Positions 35,146 to 42,607 of a DNA stretch of 42,607 nt are shown here, piece by piece. The position numbers and the translations under genes were made by a program. Below the pieces are notes generated by a model, which saw only the letters and a list, made by a program, of their open reading frames with translations, ran no database searches and was not told where the DNA came from. This DNA is from Gemmataceae bacterium (GTDB lineage Bacteria; Planctomycetota; Planctomycetia; Gemmatales; Gemmataceae). The stretch lies in contig JAOAAA010000001.1 of NCBI GenBank assembly GCA_026419115.1, positions 1 through 42,607 on the forward strand, in the 5' to 3' direction. Position 1 is the first letter of the stretch; every line of letters starts with the position of its first letter.

Positions 35146-36036
35146 TTAGGAACTGGACCGTAACGGTTCTAAAAACTTCACCACGTCTGGGATAATTTCT
35201 TCGGCGGCGTCTTCCAAAATGTAATGTCCGCAATCGGCGAATTCTTGAACTACGGCCTCGGGTAACTGGCGACGCCACTCTGCCAGAAATTCCGGTGTGA
35301 AGACAAAGTCCTTCATTCCCCAGTAAATCCGAGTTGGGGTGGAACGATACCGGTTCAGAGATTGTTTGACGGCCTGCACGATTTCCCAGCCGGCATCCTG
35401 CGGACCCAAAGGGATCGTTTGTACAAATTTCAAAATGGCAATGCGATCTTCCCAACTGCGATAGGGACGCAAAAGATTTTCGCGCACTTGAGGATCGAGC
35501 CTTTTACGTTTGGTTCCAATGTTGGCGGCGTGCAAACAAAACAGATTGCGCGAACGAATCAACCAAGCCCCCAAGCGAGTATTGCGGCCTAGCTTCAAGC
35601 GCCACGGTAGGGGCATCCCTTCCGGCAGACCAAAACCGGCCGTATTGAAGATGACAAGCCGTTCGATCGCTTCAACGGGTAATTCTTTCGCCCAAGCCAG
35701 CCCGATCATTCCGCCCCAATCGTGAACCACAAGGGTGATTTTTTCTCGAACATCCAGATGATTCATCAGATTCGTGAAATCGGTTACCCGTTCTTGAAGG
35801 GAATAGCCATACTGCGGAGGTTGGGGCTTATCCGATAGTCCACAGCCGAGATGATCGGGAACAAGGCAACGATGAAAGGGGCTTAAAGCACGGACGAGAT
35901 TGCGGTAGTAGTAGCTCCATGTGGGGTTCCCATGCACCATCACGACGGGGGAACCTTGTCCCTCATCGAGGTAGTGCATTTTTCCGGCAGGTGTGGTAAA
36001 GAAATGGGAACGAAAAGGGAAGTCGGCGTTTACCAT
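35146..36036 (-). CDS. oleB: OleB-like alpha/beta hydrolase (beta-lactone decarboxylase)
   Basis: OleB belongs to the haloalkane-dehalogenase branch of alpha/beta hydrolases and splits a beta-lactone into a cis-alkene and CO2, the last step of head-to-head (Ole) hydrocarbon synthesis. The 296-residue protein has the oxyanion segment HGNPTWSYYYR (35-45), DHLGCGLSDKP (61-71), nucleophile Asp106 in VVHDWGG, and the C-terminal GHYILED with the catalytic His. A true haloalkane dehalogenase would share these, so the decision rests on context: the OleA-like gene lies directly upstream and its stop overlaps this start by 7 nt (ATGGTAA), which implies coupled translation. OleC and OleD are not in the window. 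Confidence 0.78.
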   Translation of the reverse strand: MVNADFPFRSHFFTTPAGKMHYLDEGQGSPVVMVHGNPTWSYYYRNLVRALSPFHRCLVPDHLGCGLSDKPQPPQYGYSLQERVTDFTNLMNHLDVREKITLVVHDWGGMIGLAWAKELPVEAIERLVIFNTAGFGLPEGMPLPWRLKLGRNTRLGAWLIRSRNLFCLHAANIGTKRKRLDPQVRENLLRPYRSWEDRIAILKFVQTIPLGPQDAGWEIVQAVKQSLNRYRSTPTRIYWGMKDFVFTPEFLAEWRRQLPEAVVQEFADCGHYILEDAAEEIIPDVVKFLEPLRSSS

Positions 36037-37151
36037 TCGACCCCTAACATCATGCAGTTCAGCCCCGAGCCGATGCCCAAAAAGCCAACGCGATCCCCTT
36101 GTTGCAGAAAGCCATTTTCTTCCGCAATGGCAGCCGTCAAAGGCAGCGAAACAGTGCCGATGTTCCCCAGCGTTTGGAAGGTGGAATACTCCTTGTGAAC
36201 GGGAATGCCCAAGGTTTTGAGAATCGTCTCGCGATGGCTAGAGCCGACTTGGTGACAGATCACTTTATCGAGTTGCTCGGTGGCCCACCCCACGCGATGG
36301 AGGAAGTTTTGCCAAGTTTTTTGGCCCAGCTCGACCCCATATTTCAAAACATTCACGGCATCCGTTGACATGAATGGTGCCATCAAATGGCGTGCCCGAT
36401 CGGCCATTCCCACCAGTTTGTTCTTGAGGTAGGTTGCAGGTTGTGAGGAGGCGATCCGCTCGATGGTCGGCGAGATATTCTCCCAGCCCCAGCGGCAGAG
36501 CTTGTGGTGTTGTGGAGCATTCCGAGCCACCCCTCCTACAAGCCGTCGGCGTTGTTGGAACGAAAGTTCTTCATCCACTACCAGCACAGCGACCGCTCCC
36601 GATCCCCCCGTTAAGGTGGCGATTCCCTGTTTGAATAGTTCCATCGATTGGGAATGAATCATTTGGTCGATCATCGCTTCGTTAATTTCCCGAGCGGTCT
36701 CGCAGGAAACGACAAGGCCCGCTCGACATTGACCTAATTCAATCGCATTGGCTACCTGAATGATCCCGTTGAGTACACCAAGGCAGGCATTGGAAATATC
36801 GTAAACGGTGGCATCGGGAGAAACCCCTAACTTCGAGGCCACTTCGCAGGCCGTGGCCGGTTCCAATTGTTGCCGACAAACACCCGTGTAAACCAGCATG
36901 TCAATATCATCGGCACGAATATGCGTCGATTCGAGAGCTTTCCGAGCGGCGGCAACGGCCCCATCGGCCACACGGAAATTCGGTTCCCACCAACGTCGTT
37001 GCGAAATTCCAGTCAGCGCCTCTAATTGTCCTAGGGGAATTCGCAGGGTTTGATACAACGGTTGCAAATGTCTTTCTAACTCAGAGGTGCTTACGACCCG
37101 TTGAGGTAATTCGTAGTCAATGGCTTCCAAAAAAACCCGTGAATAACGCAT
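36030..37151 (-). CDS. oleA: OleA-like thiolase-fold condensing enzyme
   Basis: OleA joins two fatty acyl-CoA thioesters head-to-head by a Claisen condensation, giving a 2-alkyl-3-ketoacid that OleD, OleC and OleB turn into an alkene. This 373-residue protein (ATG 37151, with GAGGAG upstream; a GTG at 37166 overlaps that site) has catalytic Cys123 (ISNACLGV), Glu97 (QLEPATAC; the extra Glu typical of OleA), His in ICHQVGSSH and Asn in LGNIGTVS, and ends with RVGFLGIGSGLNCMMLGVEW, almost the OleA C-terminus. This separates it from FabH, which lacks the Glu. The gene starts 73 nt after the megasynthase stop and overlaps oleB, so all three probably form one transcript. Confidence 0.82.
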   Translation of the reverse strand: MRYSRVFLEAIDYELPQRVVSTSELERHLQPLYQTLRIPLGQLEALTGISQRRWWEPNFRVADGAVAAARKALESTHIRADDIDMLVYTGVCRQQLEPATACEVASKLGVSPDATVYDISNACLGVLNGIIQVANAIELGQCRAGLVVSCETAREINEAMIDQMIHSQSMELFKQGIATLTGGSGAVAVLVVDEELSFQQRRRLVGGVARNAPQHHKLCRWGWENISPTIERIASSQPATYLKNKLVGMADRARHLMAPFMSTDAVNVLKYGVELGQKTWQNFLHRVGWATEQLDKVICHQVGSSHRETILKTLGIPVHKEYSTFQTLGNIGTVSLPLTAAIAEENGFLQQGDRVGFLGIGSGLNCMMLGVEW

Positions 37152-37224
37152 GTCGTTAAATCCCACTCCTCAGCAAATCGTCTCGTCGAAACATCCCTAA
37201 AATAGTGACACTATCTTGTTGATT

Positions 37225-40200
37225 CTAACTTGCCTCGTTCCTTTCCAGTCGTCGAGCGATCGAAAAATCCTTCATGTGATAGATAATCCGACCATCGACA
37301 CTCAGAAGACCATCGGCAATGATTGTCTGCGTCTTATCATCATACTTTGTAATATAGGCTTGGATAGTCACTTCTTTATCGGTCGGCAAAATTTGTCCCC
37401 GATAAGTCCAACTATGGGATCGATTCAAAGCTACCGCTTGCCAACCTTCGGGAGGATGCCCCCATCGATCGGCCGCCTTGATTCGGAGAATCTGCAACAA
37501 CGATTCCAAGCCCAACGATCCGGGCCAAACGGGGTCCTGATAAAAATGGGCCTTGAAAAACCACGCTTCGGGATTCACAATAGCCCGACCTTCGACCACT
37601 TCGAGTATCCCCTTTTTGTGGTACGAACTTTCCCATTCGATTCGATCGACCATCCGTAACATGGCATCCGGATAAGGGAACTCGGTACTCACGGGACGAG
37701 GGTGAGGGCGAGGGGTTCTCCCCTCGGAGGGGGGGGGAATCAGTTGAAATTCTCTTAAGCCGATTTGATTGGCCAACGCTTGTTTGGAGAAGAAACCAAA
37801 ATAGGTATCGCCCACATAGACCGGTTGGCCATTTTGCCGCAGATCGAAATCGTAGTTTTGAATAATCATGCCGCCGGAGGAGGAAACCTTGGTGATACGG
37901 ACCCGTGTGACCAAGGTACCCGCATCGGGACGCACTTCCCGATATTGGACGGCTCGTCCTCCGAGATTCCGGAAACTCAGATCGACCTCGCTGGTCAAGG
38001 CCGAACCAAGATACGCAGCAAGCCAGCCACACGGTTGCAAGGCCACTTCCAACAGCACCGAGAAGGGCATCACCGGATAACGATTGGCGGCAAAATACCA
38101 TTCCTGTGGTGGGACATCGTACTCGGCGACAATTTCTCCCCCTGCGGTCATTTCCCAAGGTCGACACTTTTCGATATGGGTAATGCGATCCAAAAACTGA
38201 TAAGGGGGACCCGGCAACCGAGCAATGACCCTTTCGGCATCGAATATCTGGTATCGATCCCCAAAGGCTTCCGAAGGTTTCCCCACGGCAAAGGCTCGAA
38301 TGCTTTCGGGACCAAATAAGGTTTCTCCCTGTGGAATGGCCGTGGCCTGCCACATTTGCTCCAACGATTCCCGTGTTAATCCCGAGATTCGCAGGGACAT
38401 ATCCGTAATTTCCACAATCGGTTTTCCATCGGCATACATCAGGGCATCGCAAATGAAATAGGGTTCAGGACGGAAGCCGATCTCTTTTAACGATACTTCA
38501 TAGGTGACTACTTTCGTGGAACTAATGACCTGCCCACGACATTTGAGCTTACTTTTCACATTAGGAACCGGTTCACAGACAACGGCCCCTTTTTCCCCGA
38601 CAAACCCCATCCGGCTGACTAAAATCCGCAAGGTGTGCAGACAACATTCGTACATCAAGGTGCCGGGCATGACCTTGTCATCCACAAAGTGACAGGTCAA
38701 AAACCAATCATCGGGTTTGATGTCGGCCTCGGCACGGATTTGACCTAAACCATATCGCCCCCCCCTTGGAATGATTTCGGTCACGCGATGGACCAATTTC
38801 AACATGCCTCCGGGCAACAGAGCGGGTTGCTTCAACGGGAGTTTGGCAAACAGCGGGCCGAAGGCTTCCACTAGATTGCCTTTTCTTAGGGCATCGACCT
38901 GAGAGGCGCTCATGGATTCATGAGCTAAAGGAGCATAGGGAACCCATCCTGCGGGAACTTTGCCGGCCATGGGCTTTTTATCCAACTCGGTGTGAATAAT
39001 CCCTTTGCCGTTGGCCAATTCTTGTTCCGAAAAGAACCCTGCGACCCCTTCGCTCATGCTCAATAAAGGCTCACCGTTGACGGTGCTTTCAAAGCGGAAG
39101 CGGAACAAGTAGGTTTCGCCTTGGCGGAAGAATTCGTCGATGTGAATATCGTAACGGATCAAATCTCCCACGACGGGTAAGGAACGATGGAAGGTCACAC
39201 GGGCATCGAGCAGGCGATAAACCGCCAAGCCCTTGGTGCGGAGATCGATTCCCAAAAATCCGGACAGGAAAAGGTCGGCCTGACCCGATTCTACGGCCAC
39301 ACACGTTGGGATACGCCCCGAATCAAGATACCAGCGATCCTCGGTGACGAGGTGTTCGGTCACCACACGACCTTGCGTTAACGATAGGGGTTCTCCCTCA
39401 ATCAGCAGAATCCGATCCACTAATTGCAGGGGACCATCCGGAAGGCGGACTCGGGTCGGGTGGGAATCAATCTCGGCGTATAACGGGCCAAGTACTTTCC
39501 CGATCGATCCTCGGGCAAATTCAAAGCATTGCTCCTTGGTGAGCGAACGAGGGGGATCAAGCCGAGATGCGGAGGAGGGGGGGGGCTGCGTGAGATTGAT
39601 CCCAGAGGAGGAAGGGGGGGGGGCATTTACGTTCATCCCAGAGGAGGGGGGGGGCGAAGAATCCGTGTAGGAACCATTTTGTCCCCTAGTCCCTTCTCTT
39701 TCTCCCAAGGGGTTCACTGTTTCCGTGAAGTTGAGCGTGGGGTCCAGCACTGCGGAGTGACCATTCAACATCCACATCGTTTGTTGTTGGATCAAAGCAT
39801 TCATGGCCCATTGCGTTTGCGTGCTGAACCTTAAAAAGGCCTCGTGGGCAGCCACATTCAGACGTTGAGTTTCGACGAGATGAACCAACCAAGGTTGAAG
39901 CGTTTCTGCTGAAGTATAAGGTTGCATTGTTTCAGCCGAGGCATGTGGTTGAACGAATTCTGCAAAGGGATGGGCCGAGGAATGAACAGCATGTGTAGCC
40001 GAATGAGATGGGATACTAGGGGGGGGGGCGTTCACTGGAATTTCGGGACTCGCGGGGAAGAATTCGCCTGAAGAGTCGGATTTTTCTGGGACATCGATCG
40101 TTATTTCAGTCGAATGCGAAATCGTTCGAGGGGTATAGTGTGCTGGTTTTTTCAAGGTTTTTCCTATCGGCGAAACAGCAGGTCGAGAAGGTTTGAGTAA

Positions 40201-42607
40201 ATCGAGATTCAGGTCGATCCCTTCCACATGAAGTTGGGCAAGAATCTGTAACAGGTTCGCATAATTTTCAAGGCGAGGGGCCGCCACTGCTAAAGCCAGA
40301 TGCGGTTCCCCATCGAGGATGGAACTAATCATCCGAGTGCAAGAAGCGCCGGGTCCCATTTCAAGGAAGATTCGGGCACCATCTCGATAAGCACTGCGGA
40401 CGGTTTTGGGAAAATCAATCGTGTTAAGAACGGCTTCGGTGATGCTCTCGGCGGCAGAATCGGCGGTGAGTTCATAAGATTCGCCGCGAGCCCCCGAGTA
40501 ATAGCGTACCCCTTCCGGAGCGCTCGTGGGTAACAGGTGATGTTGGCGGTAGCGTTCACGCACGGGGGCAGCCACCTCGCAATGGGCGGCGGTGACCCCT
40601 TCTACGGGAAAGAAAGCCCAGCGATTTTCTTGCACCAGTTTTTCGACTTCTTCCCGTTGCCCGCCGATCACACAATCTTGGGGCGTATTGATAATCAACA
40701 AGTAAACATACCTTCGATTCTGAAGGGCTTGTCGAACTTTCTCGGGTGGAGCGGCGACCACACCGGAAAGCCAATCGACCTGCTTTTCTGGGGGAAAATG
40801 CCATGCTTGTCGCACGGCGTTGTAGGGGCCAGCGAGATCGCTCACAAATAAGGGGGAGGTGCGAACTCGTTCGTACATTTCGTCTCGGCTGGTCCAAGCT
40901 CGTGTGCCAAACATCGAGGCCGACTCGCCAAGGCTGTACCCCAACACGAAACTTGGTTTCACACCGAATTGAAGGAAAATATCACTGGTCAACGTGCCAA
41001 GTGTCACTTGAGCAAAGATCAAATCTCTGGGGGTCAAATGATTCAATTCCGTCGCATTCCACACTAAGGAGGAATGATACTGGGAGGCCAGTTTTCGATT
41101 TTCCCGCAATTGTTGATGAAGCACTTCGGGGAACAAAATACCCAGCTCTCGCCCCATATCGGGATAATGGTTGCCCGAGCCGGGATAGACAAAGGCCACT
41201 CGATTCGACGAGCCAGAAAGTGGAGCGGGAGTGAAGAAAATACCCTCTCGGCTAGCTTGAGCGGGTGAAGTATTGAGATGAGCTTGAGCTTGCTTGATTC
41301 GGCTTTGAAGATCGTCAATCGATTGAGCAATGAAGGCGAGGCGAAATGCCCCCCCCCCAGTTTGCTTTTGCCAATTCGCCCAAGCATGGGCCTGTTCTTT
41401 TAACCCCGTTCGAGGATCGGTATTCGCTAACAACTCGAGTTGCCTTTGCAGATCAGGGAGATTCGGAGCGGCAAAGGTGAACAACGTCTCGGGGCGGTTT
41501 TCCCGTTCGGTATATCGGGGCGGCCGATTTTCCTCCGGCGGTTCCTGCACGATGACTTGAAGTTGGTTCCCCAATGTGTTTCCTGCGACCACTTCGAGGG
41601 AACGGTATCCTTCTGCCGTATCATGCAGCCAAAACTCTGGTTTTTGTGCGGGTTTTCGGAGGACCTCATCGCGAAGGGATTCACAGGCTTGAACGAAATT
41701 TAACAGCGAACAGGCCGCTCCTGTCTCGGGTTCTTGGGGTTCGCCGACGGATGCTTTCACTTCTGCGAATTGGGCTAAGATGGGATGCCGAAGGGACTGG
41801 GCATCGGCCAAGCGTTCGAGAACAACCACAGCACAACCATCGGCTTGACCGGCACTGCGGACATCCGAGGCCAGATCGACGGCGCCGACAATCGCTCGAT
41901 CGATTTCGTGGCGTGCCAGTGCCTCACAGGCTTGTTTCAAGGCTCGCAGTCCCCCTGCTTGTTCATCCAAAACGGCAAAACACGGTCCCCCAACACCAAG
42001 CCAGCGTCCCAAGCGGCTGGCGGCCACACTGGCCAAAGCTCCCATGGTGCGGTCGGCAGTCAGGGGGGGATGTACCGCGTCTTTGAGTGTTTCTGCCACT
42101 TCGCCTGCCGCCCAGCGAAGGTGAAAATTCGTGGTATTGGGATCGAGCACGACCCCCACATAAACACCGGTCCGAAGATGATCGACTTGGGAAATTTGCG
42201 TCAAGGCCCGATCGGCCGTGAGAAGTAACAGGGCTTGTTGTGGTAGCATTTCTTCCATTTCTTTGGGAGGAATGCGAAATTTCTGCAACGGAAGTTCCAG
42301 CTCGTTGAGGTGAGTACCTTGTTGTTGGGCCACTGCCTGAACTGCAAATGAAATCGCAGGGGAAGAAGCAAGCGACACGGGGGGGGGGACAACACTGATC
42401 GTCGGATTCGTTCCGATAGTGGGATGAAATTCTTCAATCAACACATGGGCGTTAATCCCACCGAAACCAAAAGCGCTCACGGCGGCCCGACGGTGAGAAA
42501 CGCTGTCCCACTCCCTTGCTTGTTGCAAAACTTGTAACCGCGAGCCGTGATAATCGAGCCGAGGCGAAGGGGTCTGAAAATTGGCTGTAGGGGGAAGGGT
42601 CCGATGT
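37225..42607 (-). CDS. PUFA-synthase-like megasynthase (KS end, CLF, AT, four hotdogs), 5' end missing
   Basis: The frame runs off the window end; about 1790 codons are visible. The first residues (LPPTANF...RRAAVSAFGFGGINAHVLIEE) are the C-terminus of a ketosynthase. A second KS-like domain (about 85-330, numbered from 42528) has Gln190 (VLDEQAGGL) where the KS Cys should be, the mark of a chain-length factor. An acyltransferase (about 443-780) has GYSLGES with Ser532. After a Pro/Ser linker come four hotdog modules (about 1010-1767): the second (HFVDDKVMPGTL) and fourth (HFYQDPVWPGSL) keep the FabA-type His, while the first and third lack it. KS-CLF-AT resembles thraustochytrid OrfB and KS-CLF-DH-DH resembles PfaC. 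No ACP, KR or ER is visible, so partner subunits are needed. A glycolipid (Hgl-type) synthase is the main alternative. Confidence 0.85.
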   Translation of the reverse strand, partial: HRTLPPTANFQTPSPRLDYHGSRLQVLQQAREWDSVSHRRAAVSAFGFGGINAHVLIEEFHPTIGTNPTISVVPPPVSLASSPAISFAVQAVAQQQGTHLNELELPLQKFRIPPKEMEEMLPQQALLLLTADRALTQISQVDHLRTGVYVGVVLDPNTTNFHLRWAAGEVAETLKDAVHPPLTADRTMGALASVAASRLGRWLGVGGPCFAVLDEQAGGLRALKQACEALARHEIDRAIVGAVDLASDVRSAGQADGCAVVVLERLADAQSLRHPILAQFAEVKASVGEPQEPETGAACSLLNFVQACESLRDEVLRKPAQKPEFWLHDTAEGYRSLEVVAGNTLGNQLQVIVQEPPEENRPPRYTERENRPETLFTFAAPNLPDLQRQLELLANTDPRTGLKEQAHAWANWQKQTGGGAFRLAFIAQSIDDLQSRIKQAQAHLNTSPAQASREGIFFTPAPLSGSSNRVAFVYPGSGNHYPDMGRELGILFPEVLHQQLRENRKLASQYHSSLVWNATELNHLTPRDLIFAQVTLGTLTSDIFLQFGVKPSFVLGYSLGESASMFGTRAWTSRDEMYERVRTSPLFVSDLAGPYNAVRQAWHFPPEKQVDWLSGVVAAPPEKVRQALQNRRYVYLLIINTPQDCVIGGQREEVEKLVQENRWAFFPVEGVTAAHCEVAAPVRERYRQHHLLPTSAPEGVRYYSGARGESYELTADSAAESITEAVLNTIDFPKTVRSAYRDGARIFLEMGPGASCTRMISSILDGEPHLALAVAAPRLENYANLLQILAQLHVEGIDLNLDLLKPSRPAVSPIGKTLKKPAHYTPRTISHSTEITIDVPEKSDSSGEFFPASPEIPVNAPPPSIPSHSATHAVHSSAHPFAEFVQPHASAETMQPYTSAETLQPWLVHLVETQRLNVAAHEAFLRFSTQTQWAMNALIQQQTMWMLNGHSAVLDPTLNFTETVNPLGEREGTRGQNGSYTDSSPPPSSGMNVNAPPPSSSGINLTQPPPSSASRLDPPRSLTKEQCFEFARGSIGKVLGPLYAEIDSHPTRVRLPDGPLQLVDRILLIEGEPLSLTQGRVVTEHLVTEDRWYLDSGRIPTCVAVESGQADLFLSGFLGIDLRTKGLAVYRLLDARVTFHRSLPVVGDLIRYDIHIDEFFRQGETYLFRFRFESTVNGEPLLSMSEGVAGFFSEQELANGKGIIHTELDKKPMAGKVPAGWVPYAPLAHESMSASQVDALRKGNLVEAFGPLFAKLPLKQPALLPGGMLKLVHRVTEIIPRGGRYGLGQIRAEADIKPDDWFLTCHFVDDKVMPGTLMYECCLHTLRILVSRMGFVGEKGAVVCEPVPNVKSKLKCRGQVISSTKVVTYEVSLKEIGFRPEPYFICDALMYADGKPIVEITDMSLRISGLTRESLEQMWQATAIPQGETLFGPESIRAFAVGKPSEAFGDRYQIFDAERVIARLPGPPYQFLDRITHIEKCRPWEMTAGGEIVAEYDVPPQEWYFAANRYPVMPFSVLLEVALQPCGWLAAYLGSALTSEVDLSFRNLGGRAVQYREVRPDAGTLVTRVRITKVSSSGGMIIQNYDFDLRQNGQPVYVGDTYFGFFSKQALANQIGLREFQLIPPPSEGRTPRPHPRPVSTEFPYPDAMLRMVDRIEWESSYHKKGILEVVEGRAIVNPEAWFFKAHFYQDPVWPGSLGLESLLQILRIKAADRWGHPPEGWQAVALNRSHSWTYRGQILPTDKEVTIQAYITKYDDKTQTIIADGLLSVDGRIIYHMKDFSIARRLERNEAS
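39577..39680 (-). repeat. Repeated PPPSSSG linker units with G/C runs in the megasynthase
   Basis: The AT-to-hotdog linker is built from three or four units of the form A/Q/S-PPPSS-S/A-G/S-M/I-N, each encoded by AGAGGAG plus a G-run on the plus strand (runs at 39577-39585, 39614-39623 and 39646-39654). The repeated DNA includes ATCCCAGAGGAG twice. Confidence 0.75.

Noticed and set aside
35146-36036. A haloalkane dehalogenase.
   Set aside because: The fold and nucleophile would fit, but overlap with an OleA-like gene makes OleB the better call; dehalogenase activity is not excluded.
37412-38452. A 346-codon minus-strand frame in another register of the megasynthase.
   Set aside because: The main frame carries the hotdog motifs through the whole region; the other shows Arg/Ser/Gly-rich noise.

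Overview
The window is a chromosomal segment of a planctomycete, probably from the Gemmatales, although nothing below phylum level is certain. The signs are a DUF1549/DUF1553 plus DUF1501 gene pair, a planctomycete-type cytochrome c domain fused to a WD40 propeller, Hanks-type Ser/Thr kinases with WD40 or tubulin-like C-termini, a large Asp-box (VPS10-like) secreted protein, and very Cys-rich secreted proteins. Coding density is high and GC content looks moderate by eye. Two textural features stand out: many G or C runs of 9-11 bases, mostly inside genes, and many short tandem duplications. I see no rRNA, tRNA, CRISPR array or intact insertion sequence.

Layout. 1-11.6 kb holds mostly exported or housekeeping genes: an Asp-box propeller protein (5' end outside the window), a TPR protein, fabD on the minus strand, a PPC-domain protein, a PSCyt1-WD40 protein, and two small Cys-rich secreted proteins, one with twelve CysCys pairs. 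11.8-17 kb holds membrane and RNA functions: an MFS-PlsC acyltransferase fusion, ybeY, and a LolC/LolD-like ABC exporter. The acyltransferase/ybeY junction is a 53-bp triplication that creates two 18-residue mini-ORFs linked by successive ATGA stop/start overlaps. 17.5-27.7 kb is an all-minus block of four large genes: a membrane HhH/TerB protein, a BrxL-like AAA+/Lon protein directly behind it (3 nt gap), a zinc-finger/kinase/WD40 protein, and a kinase fused to a tubulin/FtsZ-like domain. No other BREX gene is present. This block is the best candidate for an undescribed signalling or stress/defence system.

28-33.3 kb holds the DUF1549/DUF1553-DUF1501 operon behind a good sigma70-like promoter, a GIY-YIG protein and a TIGR00300 (LOR/SDH, ornithine cyclodeaminase-like) enzyme. 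33.5-42.6 kb, all on the minus strand, holds a PUFA-synthase-like megasynthase (KS end, CLF with Gln in place of Cys, AT, four hotdog modules), then an OleA-like condensing enzyme and an OleB-like hydrolase overlapping by 7 nt, and finally gcvPB. The PfaC-like enzyme next to OleA and OleB suggests a dedicated pathway in which the synthase makes an unusual acyl chain that is then joined head-to-head into a long-chain alkene or ketone. oleC, oleD and the remaining PUFA-synthase subunits are not in the window; they may lie upstream of the megasynthase, beyond position 42607.
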